Assembly (NCBI RefSeq): GCF_020184175.1
Contig: NC_065533.1
Coordinates: forward strand, 6,036,695-6,100,694
Origin: Aphis gossypii
Taxonomy: Eukaryota > Arthropoda > Insecta > Hemiptera > Aphididae
Reading direction: 5' to 3'
DNA length: 64,000 nucleotides
In this document: positions 50,301 through 62,290 of the stretch, one piece after another
Layout: each line of letters starts with the position of its first letter
How positions within the stretch are numbered: the stretch's first letter is position 1
Notes under the pieces: model-generated
Told to the model about the DNA's origin: nothing
The model's input: the letters and a program-made list of their open reading frames with translations, nothing else
The model's database searches: none
Translations under genes and position numbers: made by a program

Positions 50301-50804
50301 TATCAGGTGATATTTTTATGATGAACCAATCTGAAATATTTCAAAAACAATTAATATTTCTTTTACAAAATTGTAAGTTTAATAGGTAAATAAACAAGTT
50401 TTTTATCAGTATAATTTTTTACAGTGACACAATATATATTTTAATTTCTTATTTCTAAACAGAATATTATTCTACACATTAAAAAAAGTACGGACTAATA
50501 TAGTTTTTAGCGCTTATAGATTATATTTTAATGACTAGATAAGTGGAGTAGTTAACCAACATCTTATGGAACATTTACCCCTGTACTACTGTTCTACGCT
50601 CATCTTTACTTCAAATAACTCACAAGCTACTTCTCTGAAATGCGTTAAATTATATGTCAATATTGCTTCGGAATATAAAGTTAAAAATGTATGTTATCGT
50701 TCAAAACGTTAAAAAAACTTAAAAAACTTTTTTTATTTTTAGTAACATTAATAGTTTTTGAAATAATGAATGGCTTATGATAAAAAAAACCATTGACCTG
50801 TATA
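50301..50804. mobile_element. Short inverted-repeat element, second copy
   Basis: The left end TATCAGGTGATATTTTTATG, then AAATATTTCAAAAACAATTAA, is inverted at the right as AATAGTTTTTGAAATAATGA and CATTGACCTGTATA. The copy is about 500 bp, non-coding and more diverged than the one at 42.6 kb, but the core TATTTCAAAA(A)(C/T)(A/T)ATTAA is shared. Confidence 0.5.
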
Positions 50805-50971
50805 CTTAATAATCCTAATATTAAACACACTTTTTTGTCAGTTAGACGTGTAACTATATGTATATTGTATATATACTACAACTAAAAATCGCAGTACCTA
50901 TATTTACCTTTATAATATGTGTATAATATATTATAAAACCGTATAGGTATACATTATTACATGGTTAATCA

Positions 50972-51012
<41 letters not shown>

Positions 51013-52565
51013 ATAAGAGCGGTAGTATCTGCATGGAGTATAGTGTATAAAGCTGCAGTCGGACTAGACCCTTTGACTGTTGCACCGATATACTACAGGA
51101 CTATAGGGGTGCGGAGAAGTTTTATTCCTATACGGGAAAAAATAAAATTACCCAACGAGGGCTCAGTCGATGGAAAAAAAAAAATAAAGCGAAAAACCAT
51201 CTATATAATATGTGATATACATATTACATAATATTATATATGTATTATATTGGGGGTAGAAAGAAAGGCGTGTAGTACCTATACGCAGGTACGTCATATA
51301 TTATTATATTTTATAAAATGCTTTTTTTTTTTTTAATGGAAAAGAAAATAAAACTCGTAACATATACCTACGACGAGTATACATGATAATATATGCAGTA
51401 GGCACATCACACACATACGAGTATATACGCAGGATATTATATATGTATAGGACGATATAGGTACCTTTGTATATAAATGATATAGAGTTACTGCGCGTGT
51501 AATACCCAATATATATATATATGTGTAAAAACGCCGAACGCAGCGGCGTTGCAGACGAGCCGCGAGTCCCTCGCGGATCATTAGGCTCTCTGTACAACAA
51601 TAATAACACGTAATACATGTATACTTATAATACGAGTGGGCATATAATGTACAGTATATACATAAAAATATACTTGGGCAATGTAGAGCCGGTACCTGAC
51701 ACGCGTTTTTGTTCGGAGCCATCATCGCATATGAACAAATAAGAGGTGCATGTAATATATTTTGGAAGATCGTGGCAATAATAATTGATTGTGCGGAACG
51801 AACACGCACAATATCATCGCCATACAATTATTATTCCGAAATTTATATGTATCGCTGCGCGGGCGCGGATTTTTTTGCGTTTTATCTTTTGGGTTTTTTT
51901 ATTTATTTTTTTTTTTTTATCGCGTTTTTTATTGCCGACTTACGCGTTTTTAATTCGTTACATTGTTGTACGCGCATAATATATCTGCAATACACAGTGC
52001 ACAATGCGGCGATAGAGAGAATATTTCGTATGAATATATATGTGTACAATATATAATGGTTACCGCTGCTCCGTTTATTATTATTTATTTTTTTTTTTTT
52101 GATTTGACGAGGGGTAGAGGGTAAAAAAACCCACTTATCGTCTTCTATAGTTCTAATAAAACACTCGACTGCAGCAAGAGTGCATATATACCTATATAAT
52201 ATAACCAACGTTCACAAAATCCAACTATACCAATGTATATTACCGGTGTCGGTGAAGCGATGCCCGCTCGTGTCCATAAAGTAAGTAAAATATCGTATTA
52301 TCGCTATTATAATACCCGTTAATATTGAATTATGTTCTCTTCGTGCTGTAGGTTATAGAAAATAAAGCATTTTTTTATTCCACTGCACTGAGCAGAGACA
52401 GCATAACAATAAATTCATATGCAATACAATGACGAAACTATATAAAGGGGCTTGAAAGAATTTAGTCTACTCGCTAAATCAATAAGTTTTTGTACTTATT
52501 ATTTTGTGAGAAAAATAATTCATCATTAAAACCTAAAAGAAAATTTTTAATTCTTGTTTTCTTAC
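50805..52565. other. TA-rich region with one GC-richer block
   Basis: TA repeat at 50973-51005. GC-richer pieces lie at 51530-51580 and 51830-51870. At 52200-52290 three overlapping frames on two strands are open and end at donor-like sites, so none can be preferred. Nothing else is supported. Confidence 0.45.
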
Positions 52566-52683
52566 CTAATATATACGCTGACTCTCGCGGATGAGCTTCA
52601 TCAACAATATCTATTCGTGCAAATTCCACCTCTGCAGTATACCCTTTACGCCGATCTCTTTTCTCTTTGCCTCCAAATGCCGA
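52566..52683 (-). CDS. Candidate internal exon, 118 nt, phase 0-1
   Basis: On the minus strand ATTTATATGTCAG precedes 118 open bases that end TATTAG before GTAAGA. The only open frame codes SAFGGKEKRDRRKGYTAEVE followed by FARIDIVDEAHPRESAYIL, a charged, ordinary protein composition with no repeat bias; the other two frames contain stops. It accepts the phase-0 exit of the 57639-57579 exon and leaves phase 1, which the 15-nt microexon accepts. I do not recognise the family. Among the short exons this has the best coding character. Confidence 0.45.
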
Positions 52684-53830
52684 CTGACATATAAATTAAG
52701 TAAGCTCCCGGCTTTAAAATAGAAAGAGAAAATCTTTTAAAACTTTATAATGTCTCTGTTTTTAAACTTATTTCTCCTATCATTCAAACATTATAATTTC
52801 CAGTTCTAATCCTTAGATGTTAGCCTACCTGTAATCGCCCTAACTCTAAGTTACGGATTTGTCATTATTTTCTACTGAATCATACATCCCCAAGTTATAC
52901 TTTGGTGATGATATAATATAATCTATACTTTCGTCACTTTTAATTTAATAGTCCAGCACTCCAGATATCACTTTCGATAACTCATACTAAATAGATATTT
53001 TTCTTCTTTTTGCATCGATTTCTGTTGTATCGATACTCTATCCTTTAAAATGTCATCCTATGTTCAAGTTGTTCAACTCATATACATATTGGTTAGATTG
53101 TAATAATTTATATTATTACCTACATATTTTTTTTTCAATTTTTAATATTTCATTATAATAAAATCTAAGTACCAGCCCCAATGTACCTATAATTCTTAAT
53201 GTTTGTCTGCAAGCTACTAAAGTATATTTAAAAAGGTATTATTGCGTTACTGTTGTGAGAAACAACGCTGCACGTTTTCGGAGCTTTCGTCGCATATTGT
53301 TCGTTCAATATTTGAAACGGTTGCAACAGGCGTCCCGCTGAATGATGCGTCGAACGATTTTTTAATATTTTACTCTGCCTAGCATATAAGGAAACTGATC
53401 GTTTCGTCATCACTTTTTTTTTTTTTAATTTTAATTTTTTTTACTTTCGATCGAAAATAATTATAATACCCAAACACCATTGCACTGACGCGCAGCGGTC
53501 GTGATTTTAGTACGCATGAAGTATATATACTATATAATATATATATGATATATAATACCTCACATAAGAATACGGGCCACGACGGTGGTCATCATCTACC
53601 AATTCGTTTCGGGACACGTAACGGCTCCGTCTCGTATAATATTATTATTGTTGGCGGGTAAGCGCGCGTACACACACATCACACACGAAAATTCATTACT
53701 GTGACGCGACGGCTTCTGTCGCTGCTGAATGACTGGTCTACCACCCGTGTGAGAGTGTGTGCGGATTTCCGAGAAATACATTATTTTTTTTACATATACA
53801 TTATTTATACTATATATATAATGCATATAC
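52684..53830. other. Non-coding stretch
   Basis: It is moderately T-rich. A 61-codon minus frame at 53228-53413 (begins MMTKRSVSLYARQSK) ends near CAACA|GTAACG but lacks an acceptor. Nothing is called. Confidence 0.45.
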
Positions 53831-53949
53831 CTGCGTGTGTATATAATATAATAACGACGACGGGTTTTTGGACTGACAGTGACGGCGGCGGCCTCCCCGG
53901 GGAATGCGGCCGCCGCCGACGCCGCCGCGAACGCGAGAACCACCTTCAT
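53831..53949 (-). CDS. Candidate signal-peptide first exon
   Basis: From ATG 53949 the minus strand reads MKVVLAFAAASAAAAFPGEA, a textbook signal-peptide shape (basic n-region, Ala-rich core, small residues before a possible cut near Ala/Phe), then AVTVSPKTRRRYYIIYTRR to a CAG|GTATAT donor at 53830, phase 2. It lies in a GC island, and poly-Ala is easily produced by GCC/GCG repeats, so the resemblance may be compositional. No partner exon of matching phase was found; the next candidate (52683) needs phase 0. Confidence 0.25.
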
Positions 53950-53995
53950 CGAAGAGGTGACACGACACGACGACGTGTGTCGACCGAAAAGATAA
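53850..53995. promoter_or_regulatory. Short GC island
   Basis: GGCGGCGGCCTCCCCGGGGA and GCGGCCGCCGCCGACGCCGC mark a strong CpG cluster 150 bases long, flanked by an A-run at 53998-54013. It overlaps the candidate signal-peptide exon and could be its promoter/5' region on the minus strand. Confidence 0.3.
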
Positions 53996-55319
53996 AATAA
54001 AAAAAAAAAAAAACACTCGACGTTACCATATTATTATAATATTATATTATACGCGCTGCGGCCTCGTCGAGCGTATATTAAACGAAAAACGAAACGCACA
54101 CCTTGGAGCCACCTAATAATATAGTAACAGAATAACAGTATGTGTATTATATAGGAAAATTTAAGACAACATCTTGAACCGGACGATTGGCGGGATCCGG
54201 TGGTGTGACGGGCAAATACTGGTGGAGGTAGTGTTTTCGGACGTACATCTACGAATAATAATAAAAAAAAGTACCTATTTAGCGATTATCAGTATTCTCC
54301 TTATTCTCTTCTTATCGCGTCTGTCAGTGGTTATTCTTTATACTTTTTTGTTTGTCCGTTACATGCATTTATTGATAATATTTCGTCCTCAAGTTTTTCA
54401 TTCAGAATGTCCAAGTGCTTGCGCGAGGCCATACGACTGTATATTACGTGTGCTGCAAATTTGTTTTTATTGAATTATAAGGGGTTTTAATACTATTGTC
54501 ATTTATACATCAATCGAAATCGACGATGATTCTGTGCTTGAAATTTTGAATACATTTCTACAATACGATATGTTGCAAATTTAATTGACAAGAAAGTTGT
54601 CCGTGTAAAAAACAAAAGACAGGTACAGTACCTATATATTACATATAGCTTATAGCCTCATAGCTTCTATAATTCGTTATTAATTATTTGAGAAGTTTAG
54701 AATTTAATGACTGATGAGTATGGTAATTTCCAAAATAAAAATTCTAAAAACATGTTTGTAGTTAAATGTACTTTTAAAAGTTAAATTCAAAAATTTTATT
54801 TTTTATAGTATTTCCCAATTAGCTGGAAACCATTGAAAAGTTTAAAAAAAATCGACTTAATATGGTATTATATGAACTTGTACCCTACTCTTTAGTTTCC
54901 ATAGTCCATACACGCTTTCACGTTTAATACATATCTAATGTAGACAAAACAAAACTTTTTACTTTTTGCGAATTCAATATAGACGATATTTGATGGCTTA
55001 TAACGTCTTTTATACTATTAAATTATGATATAATTATGTAGGTGGCCGATAAAAATCTTCACAGAAAAGCTCGTATAATATTCAAATCAACAATCGTAAA
55101 AAATCAACAAAGTATAATACACAATAACTCGAATTAAAAAATAAGTTTTTCAAATGGCCGAATAAAAATACAAATGACGTGTAATATTATTTATAAAAGA
55201 TACACGAAATGTATCGTAATAACACATCGTGCAAGTCCCTATAAGTTTTTACGCTTATTGTCGAGTACATCGTTCATCGAGAATCTTACTTATAATAATA
55301 TAATGATGACAATACAACA
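53996..55319. other. AT-rich stretch
   Basis: A short plus-strand frame after a TATATAG acceptor at 54153 reads ENLRQHLEPDDWRDPVV and stops at 54208, which could be a terminal exon, but the pyrimidine tract is absent and no partner is known. The rest has nothing gene-like. Confidence 0.4.
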
Positions 55320-55448
55320 TTATTGTCGCAAAACGTAAAGGGTGCGCGTAAATCGGCGACGACGCGACAATTCCATCGCGCTCGCTCTAACCATATTATA
55401 CCATAATATACCTATAAATATTAGATGATCGTCTCGTAAATCGTACAG

Positions 55449-55483
<35 letters not shown>

Positions 55484-55950
55484 CGCCACGCTCTGCCGCC
55501 GCTTCCGCCCCTGTCCGCTCGCCGCCGCTCGTTCGGCGGACGAAGCAATTACGCGTTACTGTCACGAGGTGTAGGTACCTATGTGAGTGTATATAAATAT
55601 AATATTATACGACGCTCGCTGGACAAAGACCGCGGACGGGCTCTGCGCCGCAGCATCGGCAGAAGTGTTGTACACGAACACGACGACGATGACTGGAAAC
55701 GGTGGAACTCGTTTGTGTACCGGCACGTTTACATTTGGATTCGATTATTATTTTCGCCGTGAACTCGACGTCGTCGTGGCAACCGGTTTTTAAACGAGAT
55801 ACGACGACGACGACGACGGTGAAAACTATATAATATTATTATTATTATTATTATGTATATTATTATGGTATATTATAATAAAAAACTACAAATTTCATTG
55901 CCCCCGCCGACCCGGTACTTGCTACCGGGCACCGCCGCCGCTAAGAAGTT
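55320..55950. promoter_or_regulatory. GC-rich island with ATT repeat
   Basis: CpG-rich segments at 55340-55390, 55485-55560, 55610-55790 and 55900-55940 surround an (ATT)n repeat at 55449-55482. A (CGA)n run lies at 55801-55817. Frames are Arg/Thr-rich without domains. It resembles the other islands of the window; a promoter or enhancer function is inferred only. Confidence 0.3.
55449..55482. repeat. (ATT)n microsatellite
   Basis: About eleven ATT units; they give a poly-Asn run in the overlapping minus frame. Confidence 0.85.
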
Positions 55951-57578
55951 ATTTAACGCGACCCGCGATAATGACGTGTACCTTATACCTTGTCTGCCTA
56001 TATCTGCCTATACGCGCGTACCTAACTGCCCGTTCACCTGCCCGCCAGTACGCACTCCTTTGTACGGCTGTAGGTATATTAGGTATTTTATTACGGAGCG
56101 AGAGAGATAATATAGCTGGGACCCGAAAACGCCGCCGTCGTAGTTGTCACCCAACGTTATAATAATAATAATAGTAATATGGTCTTGGAAACGTTATTCG
56201 CTTTTTAGTTTTTACCTCCTCTATGGGGAAAGTGCGGTGTTTTTAATATTTTTGAAAACAAAATTACATGTTGGTAATATTGTTCGTATCGAATTCACGC
56301 GAGTACATGTTTAAGAATATTTTAATTACAGCACGGATCTCACGTTCACATAAAAGGCTAATTTGAAATCCCCTTAAAGGTCCTTGTTTTCGAATGTAAA
56401 TGATATTTATAAATATCGTTTTCAAATGAACGCGGAAGACGGAAATTAAAGAAGTCAGTTTAAAATGCTATAAAAAATATTTGCAGATAATTACCAATTC
56501 ATTTTATAATTATTTGATGCTAATAATTTTTGATTTTATATTATTTTTTTTCAAAGGGAAGGACCTAATTTTTTATTCGTACGATCAATGAAGTCTACAA
56601 ACGTCAAACTTTATAGGAAACCATATATTATACTATTACATCTGCTACTATTGTAGTTTTATATGCAACCCACGTCCCATCGTCCAACAACAATTTTCGA
56701 AATTTCATAATAAAGACATTAAAAAGAATATACACGTACAGCGACAGCCCCTACACTCCAAAACATATTATTGCAAAATTTAAGCCCTTGTAAATTACGA
56801 CTAGTAACACTTTTCCTCGAGTGAAATCACTTTCTAGTTTCTGATCCTTATAGCGCAGATCACGTTGCATTAAATAACGAGTCGATGAGACCATTATTAT
56901 AATTAGTTTGCCTAGCTCTCAACTGTAATGTTTACTATAACTCGTGGTGGACTCTGCCACAGCCACATCGCTGCAAGTACCTAGTGTTATATTAGGCTTT
57001 AATGAATTTTCATAAAATAAGAGATGTTAGTACGTAAGAATTAAGTTAAGAAAATAGCCATATTTTACTATTTTATAAGTATTTTACATCATTTTTGGTT
57101 TTACTTTATTTTGGTATACGTTCGAGTAATCGGAGTATACGACACTAGTCAATTAGTACTTATATAGAGTTAACTATAGTATTTTAACTGTACAATATCA
57201 TATTTTTATGCACCGTCGTAAAATAAGGGTAGCTAGTCAATCTCACTACAACGTCTATGATGGACTTGATAAATAGAAACGTATAAATTATAATATCATA
57301 ATATATGATGATGATGGTATATGATGGTATGTAAATTCATTTATACGGATTACCTAAAAACTAGTTATATATACATATTATATGAAATATACGCCTCGCG
57401 TTTCGAAGTAATCAAGTATGGTATAAGCAGTAGGTATACGTACGTATACTGAGTACCTAATTAAAAATCGTTTCCTTAATATTCGAATATACATATATGA
57501 ATTTGACGTCGTAGTTCTTAGTAAAAACGTGTTAAGAACATGTCACAATAATTTTAATTCGGAAATCTGTTCGCTTAC
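55951..57578. other. AT-rich non-coding stretch
   Basis: No gene was found. A GC-richer patch at 56000-56150 lies at the edge of the island. The rest contains only short A/T runs and ATGATG repeats near 57310. Confidence 0.5.
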
Positions 57579-57639
57579 CAACGTTGGTTTCGAAAATATT
57601 AAATTAATATATCCGTTATTCCACTCTGCAGGTGCATGC
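57579..57639 (-). CDS. Candidate internal exon, 61 nt, phase 2-0
   Basis: On the minus strand TATGTTGTTTTGCTTAG is a strong acceptor, and ACGTTG|GTAAGC is a good donor. After two carried-in bases the 61 bases code HAPAEWNNGYINLIFSKPTL and leave phase 0. The peptide looks like folded-domain sequence rather than linker. It accepts the phase-2 exit of the 61942-61924 microexon and feeds the 52683-52566 exon. Family not recognised. Confidence 0.4.
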
Positions 57640-58639
57640 CTAAGCAAAACAACATAGGTATATGTTTTTCCTTATATATTACAAGTACATTACAGCGCCA
57701 TTCCGTCTACTGAATCTAAGTGATCCATGTTTATACGCGCGTTCCTGCATAATATTTATTACATTATATACTCCTGCAAGAATAAACTACGTATATTTAA
57801 TGTTTTCCATTACCCAAGTCCGGTATCATGGTATTAGGAACTCGTGGTTTCGATACCGCGTGAACCGATCATAGCGTATAATTTTTTTCCACCTAAACAG
57901 TCTAAACACTAACGTAAATCAAACTTTTGAGAACGAAAAAATCAAAATTTAATGCGGACGTAACAAGCGGATCTCCGATTTTCCCGTGAAATTGTGTCAC
58001 TTGTGCAATGTACAACTTTATATGTTCTATAGTCATTAACAACCGCAGTGACAGGTCTCTTAGTCGACATACGCGAGCTGCACAAAGCGCACAATAATGT
58101 AAATAGCGATACCGTAATATTTGCGGGTCAAACGACGACGTGCATTATTATTAATACATTATTTTAACGTGTAAAATGTATCGGTGAATTCGCGGGGGCG
58201 GTTTGTGAGCTCATGTTTACGCGCCATCGAATCTGTTCTATTATGCGCAAAATTCGAGAATTTAATTACAACACCACCCTCTTGGCTGCAGTCGATCACA
58301 CACACAGAGGCGCGGTGCATATTATATGCACAACCACACGAACACATGAACACAGAAGAGCCCGACGACGACGATAATAACAATAATAAAAATAATAATA
58401 AGTATGCTCAATACGCAGCAGCAACACAATAGTCTCTTGACTGAATTGCGGTACGGGGTCGTATGTGGACTATATATGTGTGTGTGTGTGTGTAATGTAC
58501 ATATTATATAGGTGATACATACGTATAAAAAAAAAGAAATAAAAGGAAGGAAAATATAACCGAGCACAATGCGATATATTATTCGCTCGGCAGACGGGCT
58601 GGAACCTTTGGGCAAACAAAAAAAAAAAAAAATTGTGCG

Positions 58640-58674
<35 letters not shown>

Positions 58675-58780
58675 ACTGTCGTCAATACATAAGAAGGTGC
58701 GTGTATATATAGATATGTACAATATATATAATGTAGGGAACCCACGACATATTATTACAACAAAAAGAGGAAAAAATTGG
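57640..58780. other. Non-coding stretch with CA repeat
   Basis: A (CA)n run at 58642-58670, AAT repeats near 58376-58398 and A-runs at 58616-58632. Frames here are repeat-derived (poly-Cys/Val, poly-Asn). Confidence 0.5.
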
Positions 58781-59060
58781 AAGAAATGCAGCGCAGGCGG
58801 AAAGAGATCGACAACAATGGGCCCGAGGAAAAATGTCACATTGTTGCCCCCTTGGATCCCCACAAACTCCCCCACCCCCACCCACTGAACAATCGACTGC
58901 GTCGTTCTCTCGGGGGGGTGCAATGAGGTCATTACACGGTTTGATGGATACGCGTTTTGTCCGCGGCGGCGAAGATTATTTTTATAATATTTCGTATTCC
59001 CCCTCATCGGTGGCGGCGGTGGCGGCGGGGACCGAAAGGGCGCGCGCGTGAAACGCTGCT
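58781..59060. promoter_or_regulatory. GC-rich island
   Basis: C-rich text (CTCCCCCACCCCCACCCACTG near 58867) and a G-rich CpG cluster (GGTGGCGGCGGTGGCGGCGG, 59010-59029) lie together. Frames on both strands are open, up to 142 codons, but Pro/Gly-rich and without domains. The G-rich run could form a quadruplex. A regulatory role is inferred from composition only. Confidence 0.25.
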
Positions 59061-61923
59061 CAAAGACCGAACGAACCGTAAACAGTTTCCATTACTACCT
59101 TATGTATGCACCCTGCGAGAAAAGTGTGAATGGAATCAATCACTCGGACCGAACATCGAACATTTTATATACATGTGTAATATTATATTGAATTTCTCAT
59201 CTGCTGCTCGTCCGGCCGTTATTATACAACGGGCCAGAGAATATAATAATAATATATTGTATGCAAACTCTGCAGCACATGCATTTAATAAAATATTATA
59301 ATGTTGTATTGTTGCCGGAATGTATAGTAACATATATTCGATAATAATTGACTAGAACTATCTACAGGACCTGGCCAGATATACATCGATATACCAATAT
59401 ATTATGTATTATGGGTAAACTGCAGCACCACTTTCGCTCACCGTCACTTTTCGGATGGCAATGGCTGCCGTGCATAACGACTGCAGTGCTATAGAATTTC
59501 ATATTAATTTAAACGTAATAGTCGCATAGAAGAGGAGGTGGAAAATTTTTATTTTATTCGGAAACGTGATTATGCTGCAGTGATAAAAGCTATAAATGTG
59601 TGAAAACATTAAGAAATATTTATATTACTGCGTTATAATAATATACGTCTGCTATAGCCTAGATATAAATTTTGAAGTTTGGGAAGCGAGAGTATCTGAA
59701 GTTATCCGTATTTTTAAGCGCTCGAGGCTAGATAGATATCGTTATATCAATGACTGGCAAGTATAATATGTGATTGACAACGCTAATTTGTACGATTGAA
59801 AATCGACGATAATATCAATGAAAAAGAGCAAAGTCGTTAAAATCACTGTCTTTAAAATGCGTATGTAAGATCGAATCTACGGTCGGAACGGTATTATATG
59901 AGGACGAGTTAGGTATATTAATATGTTTACGAGCGTAATCAATTGAGAATAATATGTACACAGCGAGTATTATGACGTCTGGAAAAACAGCTGCAGCGTA
60001 ATAATTATAGGAAACTATAATCCGTGTCCGGTGACACAATGAAAACGAATTCGGCAGTAAATAAATTATCATCCACAATTGTCATTTGTCAAACAGATTA
60101 ATGTCGAAAGAGAAATCTCGTAGCTTAAGGACGCATCGTGACGGCCATAACATGATATAATATTATAATATGATTATTTTACCATAACATTAAATATATG
60201 GACATACTATATGTTTATATAGTTTATAAACGCACAATGTATGTACTATATAATATGTAATATGTATATATGTTTGTGTGATGTGTACAAACTATCGGTC
60301 GTAAATATATAAATTCTAAATGTTTTTTTTAGACTTAAAAAGAAGTATAAAATACTATGATTATTATTGTCTAAATAGTAAATATAATAATGTATTTAAA
60401 AACATATTTGCATGAAGTGAGAGTATGCGACATATTGTCTGAGTATGATTTTCGTAGACGACTTTTTTAATGCTGATGGACTTGTTTTCGTTTCAAAACG
60501 TTTGACCCGACTTAGAAGAAAATTCTAGGTTTTCAAGATTCAAACATTTTCACTAATCACATAAAAATTATTCGACAACGATTATTTTGTTATTAAACAT
60601 GTGCCGCGAGTAAGGTATGTTCGTGATAAATTTACAAAACGTCTTTATAATGCATTTTAGCAACTATACAACCTATACATACCTACTCAGCGCACTCGAC
60701 GACTGAAAGTCATCATCGATAATATTATATAGGTACGTGTAAATACCGCAATAGCGATGTTTGACGGTATTTCGAAGTTCACCACATACAGCGAATAATG
60801 ATAATTCGTATGGTTCGTTTCATGACCGTTTATTACAGACATAATGATATCACGAATTCGCCTCAACAACCACGCTTGTCGGTCCCGAGTGCAGAACCGT
60901 TTCTTATATATATTATGCGAGGCGGCGGCAGAGTTTGTATTACCCACGGCGCATAACGAGGACACATGGGTGTCTTTTCAAAAATCGTGAGGTAAATGTT
61001 AAGAAAAGCTGTTGAAAACCGACGGACGATGGCGATGGACTCGCGGCTAACGAGAAGAGCGTCGCAATGACGCACGAGAAAAAAAATTTGAATCTCACTC
61101 GACAACAATGATAATATAACACAACGATGAGGAACGACGCTCCCGCTATGACGAATATATATACCTACATATACGTGTCCGAATAGAACCCAAAGACTGT
61201 GTGTACACACACACATGGCCGGTTGATTGTGCGTGTACGACTTACGGTGGAACGCATGCGCGTTATTAGATGCATATATATATATATATATATAGGTATA
61301 TAATATAATACATATATTATTATACGGTGGGTACATTATAATATATTATTATTATTGTTGTATATTATGTATACCTAATATTATAATATTATATATATAA
61401 TATGATATACGCCGCGGCAATAATCGAGTCGGCGTGCACACGACAACTCCTCGCAAGGCCCGAGAAGAAGATTCACGACGGCGGCAGCGGCGGTGAACAC
61501 CGCGACGGACTCGCCGCCGGCCGTCGTAAATCATTTTTGAAGTGTCTGCTACTCAAACATTATTCCGGTGGATGATTAATGAGCCGGGCGGCTACTGTGC
61601 GAGCGCGTAATCAGTTTTTAACCCTCGTCACACACACACACACGCACACAAACGGACATTTTCTTACACACAACACTAATACTCGTACAATATATATTTA
61701 GTACTTATGTATATGTATATAGACGGTGTAATAGCAGTAGTTATAACATATATTATATTAGTCGGTACATAATATTATAAACAGCATATATATCACCGTA
61801 TAAGTATATACTATAATATGCACACACACGCACGCATGGCATATGTGTTATTTTTCTGTAATACACATTATACTATATAGGTGTAATATATGCATATTGC
61901 GTACTATACATAATTGTACTCAC
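59061..61923. other. AT-rich region with GC-richer parts
   Basis: GC-richer blocks lie at 60840-61130 and 61410-61560 (GGCGGCAGCGGCGGTGAAC). The 157-codon minus frame at 60863-61336 is mixed: its first third is TA-repeat text, and no domain is visible. An (AT)n tract lies at 61268-61293 and (CA)n near 61630. Nothing is called. Confidence 0.4.
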
Positions 61924-61942
61924 ACCCGCGGAGGAACGACTA
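61924..61942 (-). CDS. Candidate 19-nt microexon
   Basis: The minus strand has a strong acceptor (AAGTTTACTTTTTCAG), 19 bases, and a GGGT|GTGAGT donor. Entered in phase 1 from the 62290-62194 exon it adds VVVPPR and leaves phase 2, which the next candidate at 57639 requires. The phase agreement on both sides is the support; the very short length makes chance likely. Confidence 0.18.
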
Positions 61943-62193
61943 CTGAAAAAGTAAACTTGCGCGCACAATTTTTTTTTTTTTTTACTATACAGAGCGAGTC
62001 CCGTACAAGGTTTTTTTCTCGAACGTATCTATCATATATATTATGATATTATTATAATACGATTACCTATACATAACCTACAGGCAACGCTATTATTTTC
62101 ACGAACGATGACGACGTATAAGACACATCAACACAAATATCTGTGTACGACGAATAATGATTACAATTAAATCATATTATTGTGTAAACTCAC

Positions 62194-62290
62194 CTGCATA
62201 GAAGTCACCGCAGTGACCGCGGTGTAAGCATTGTCGCATTGACGATCGTTCGAGGACTTTAACACGATATTTGTATGACGTTTTGTACAT
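62194..62290 (-). CDS. Candidate exon with possible start codon
   Basis: On the minus strand ATG 62290 opens MYKTSYKYRVKVLERSSMRQ and CLHRGHCGDFYA, ending at a perfect donor (TATGCAG|GTGAGT) in phase 1. The frame is open for about 18 codons further upstream, so this could instead be an internal exon entered near 62325 (acceptor TTTCAAG/AG, poor). Basic, Cys-containing text with no repeat bias. It would be the most 5' exon of the minus-strand chain in this window. Confidence 0.33.

Noticed and set aside
52200..52290. Short exons on either strand ending at donor-like sites
   Set aside because: Three overlapping frames on the two strands are all open and all end near GT sites, so none can be preferred.
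54153..54208. Possible 18-codon terminal exon (ENLRQHLEPDDWRDPVV)
   Set aside because: No pyrimidine tract before the AG and no upstream partner exon on the plus strand.
60863..61336. 157-codon minus-strand open frame
   Set aside because: Begins in TA-repeat text (Tyr/Ile runs); the remainder has no recognisable domain and no splice context that favours it.
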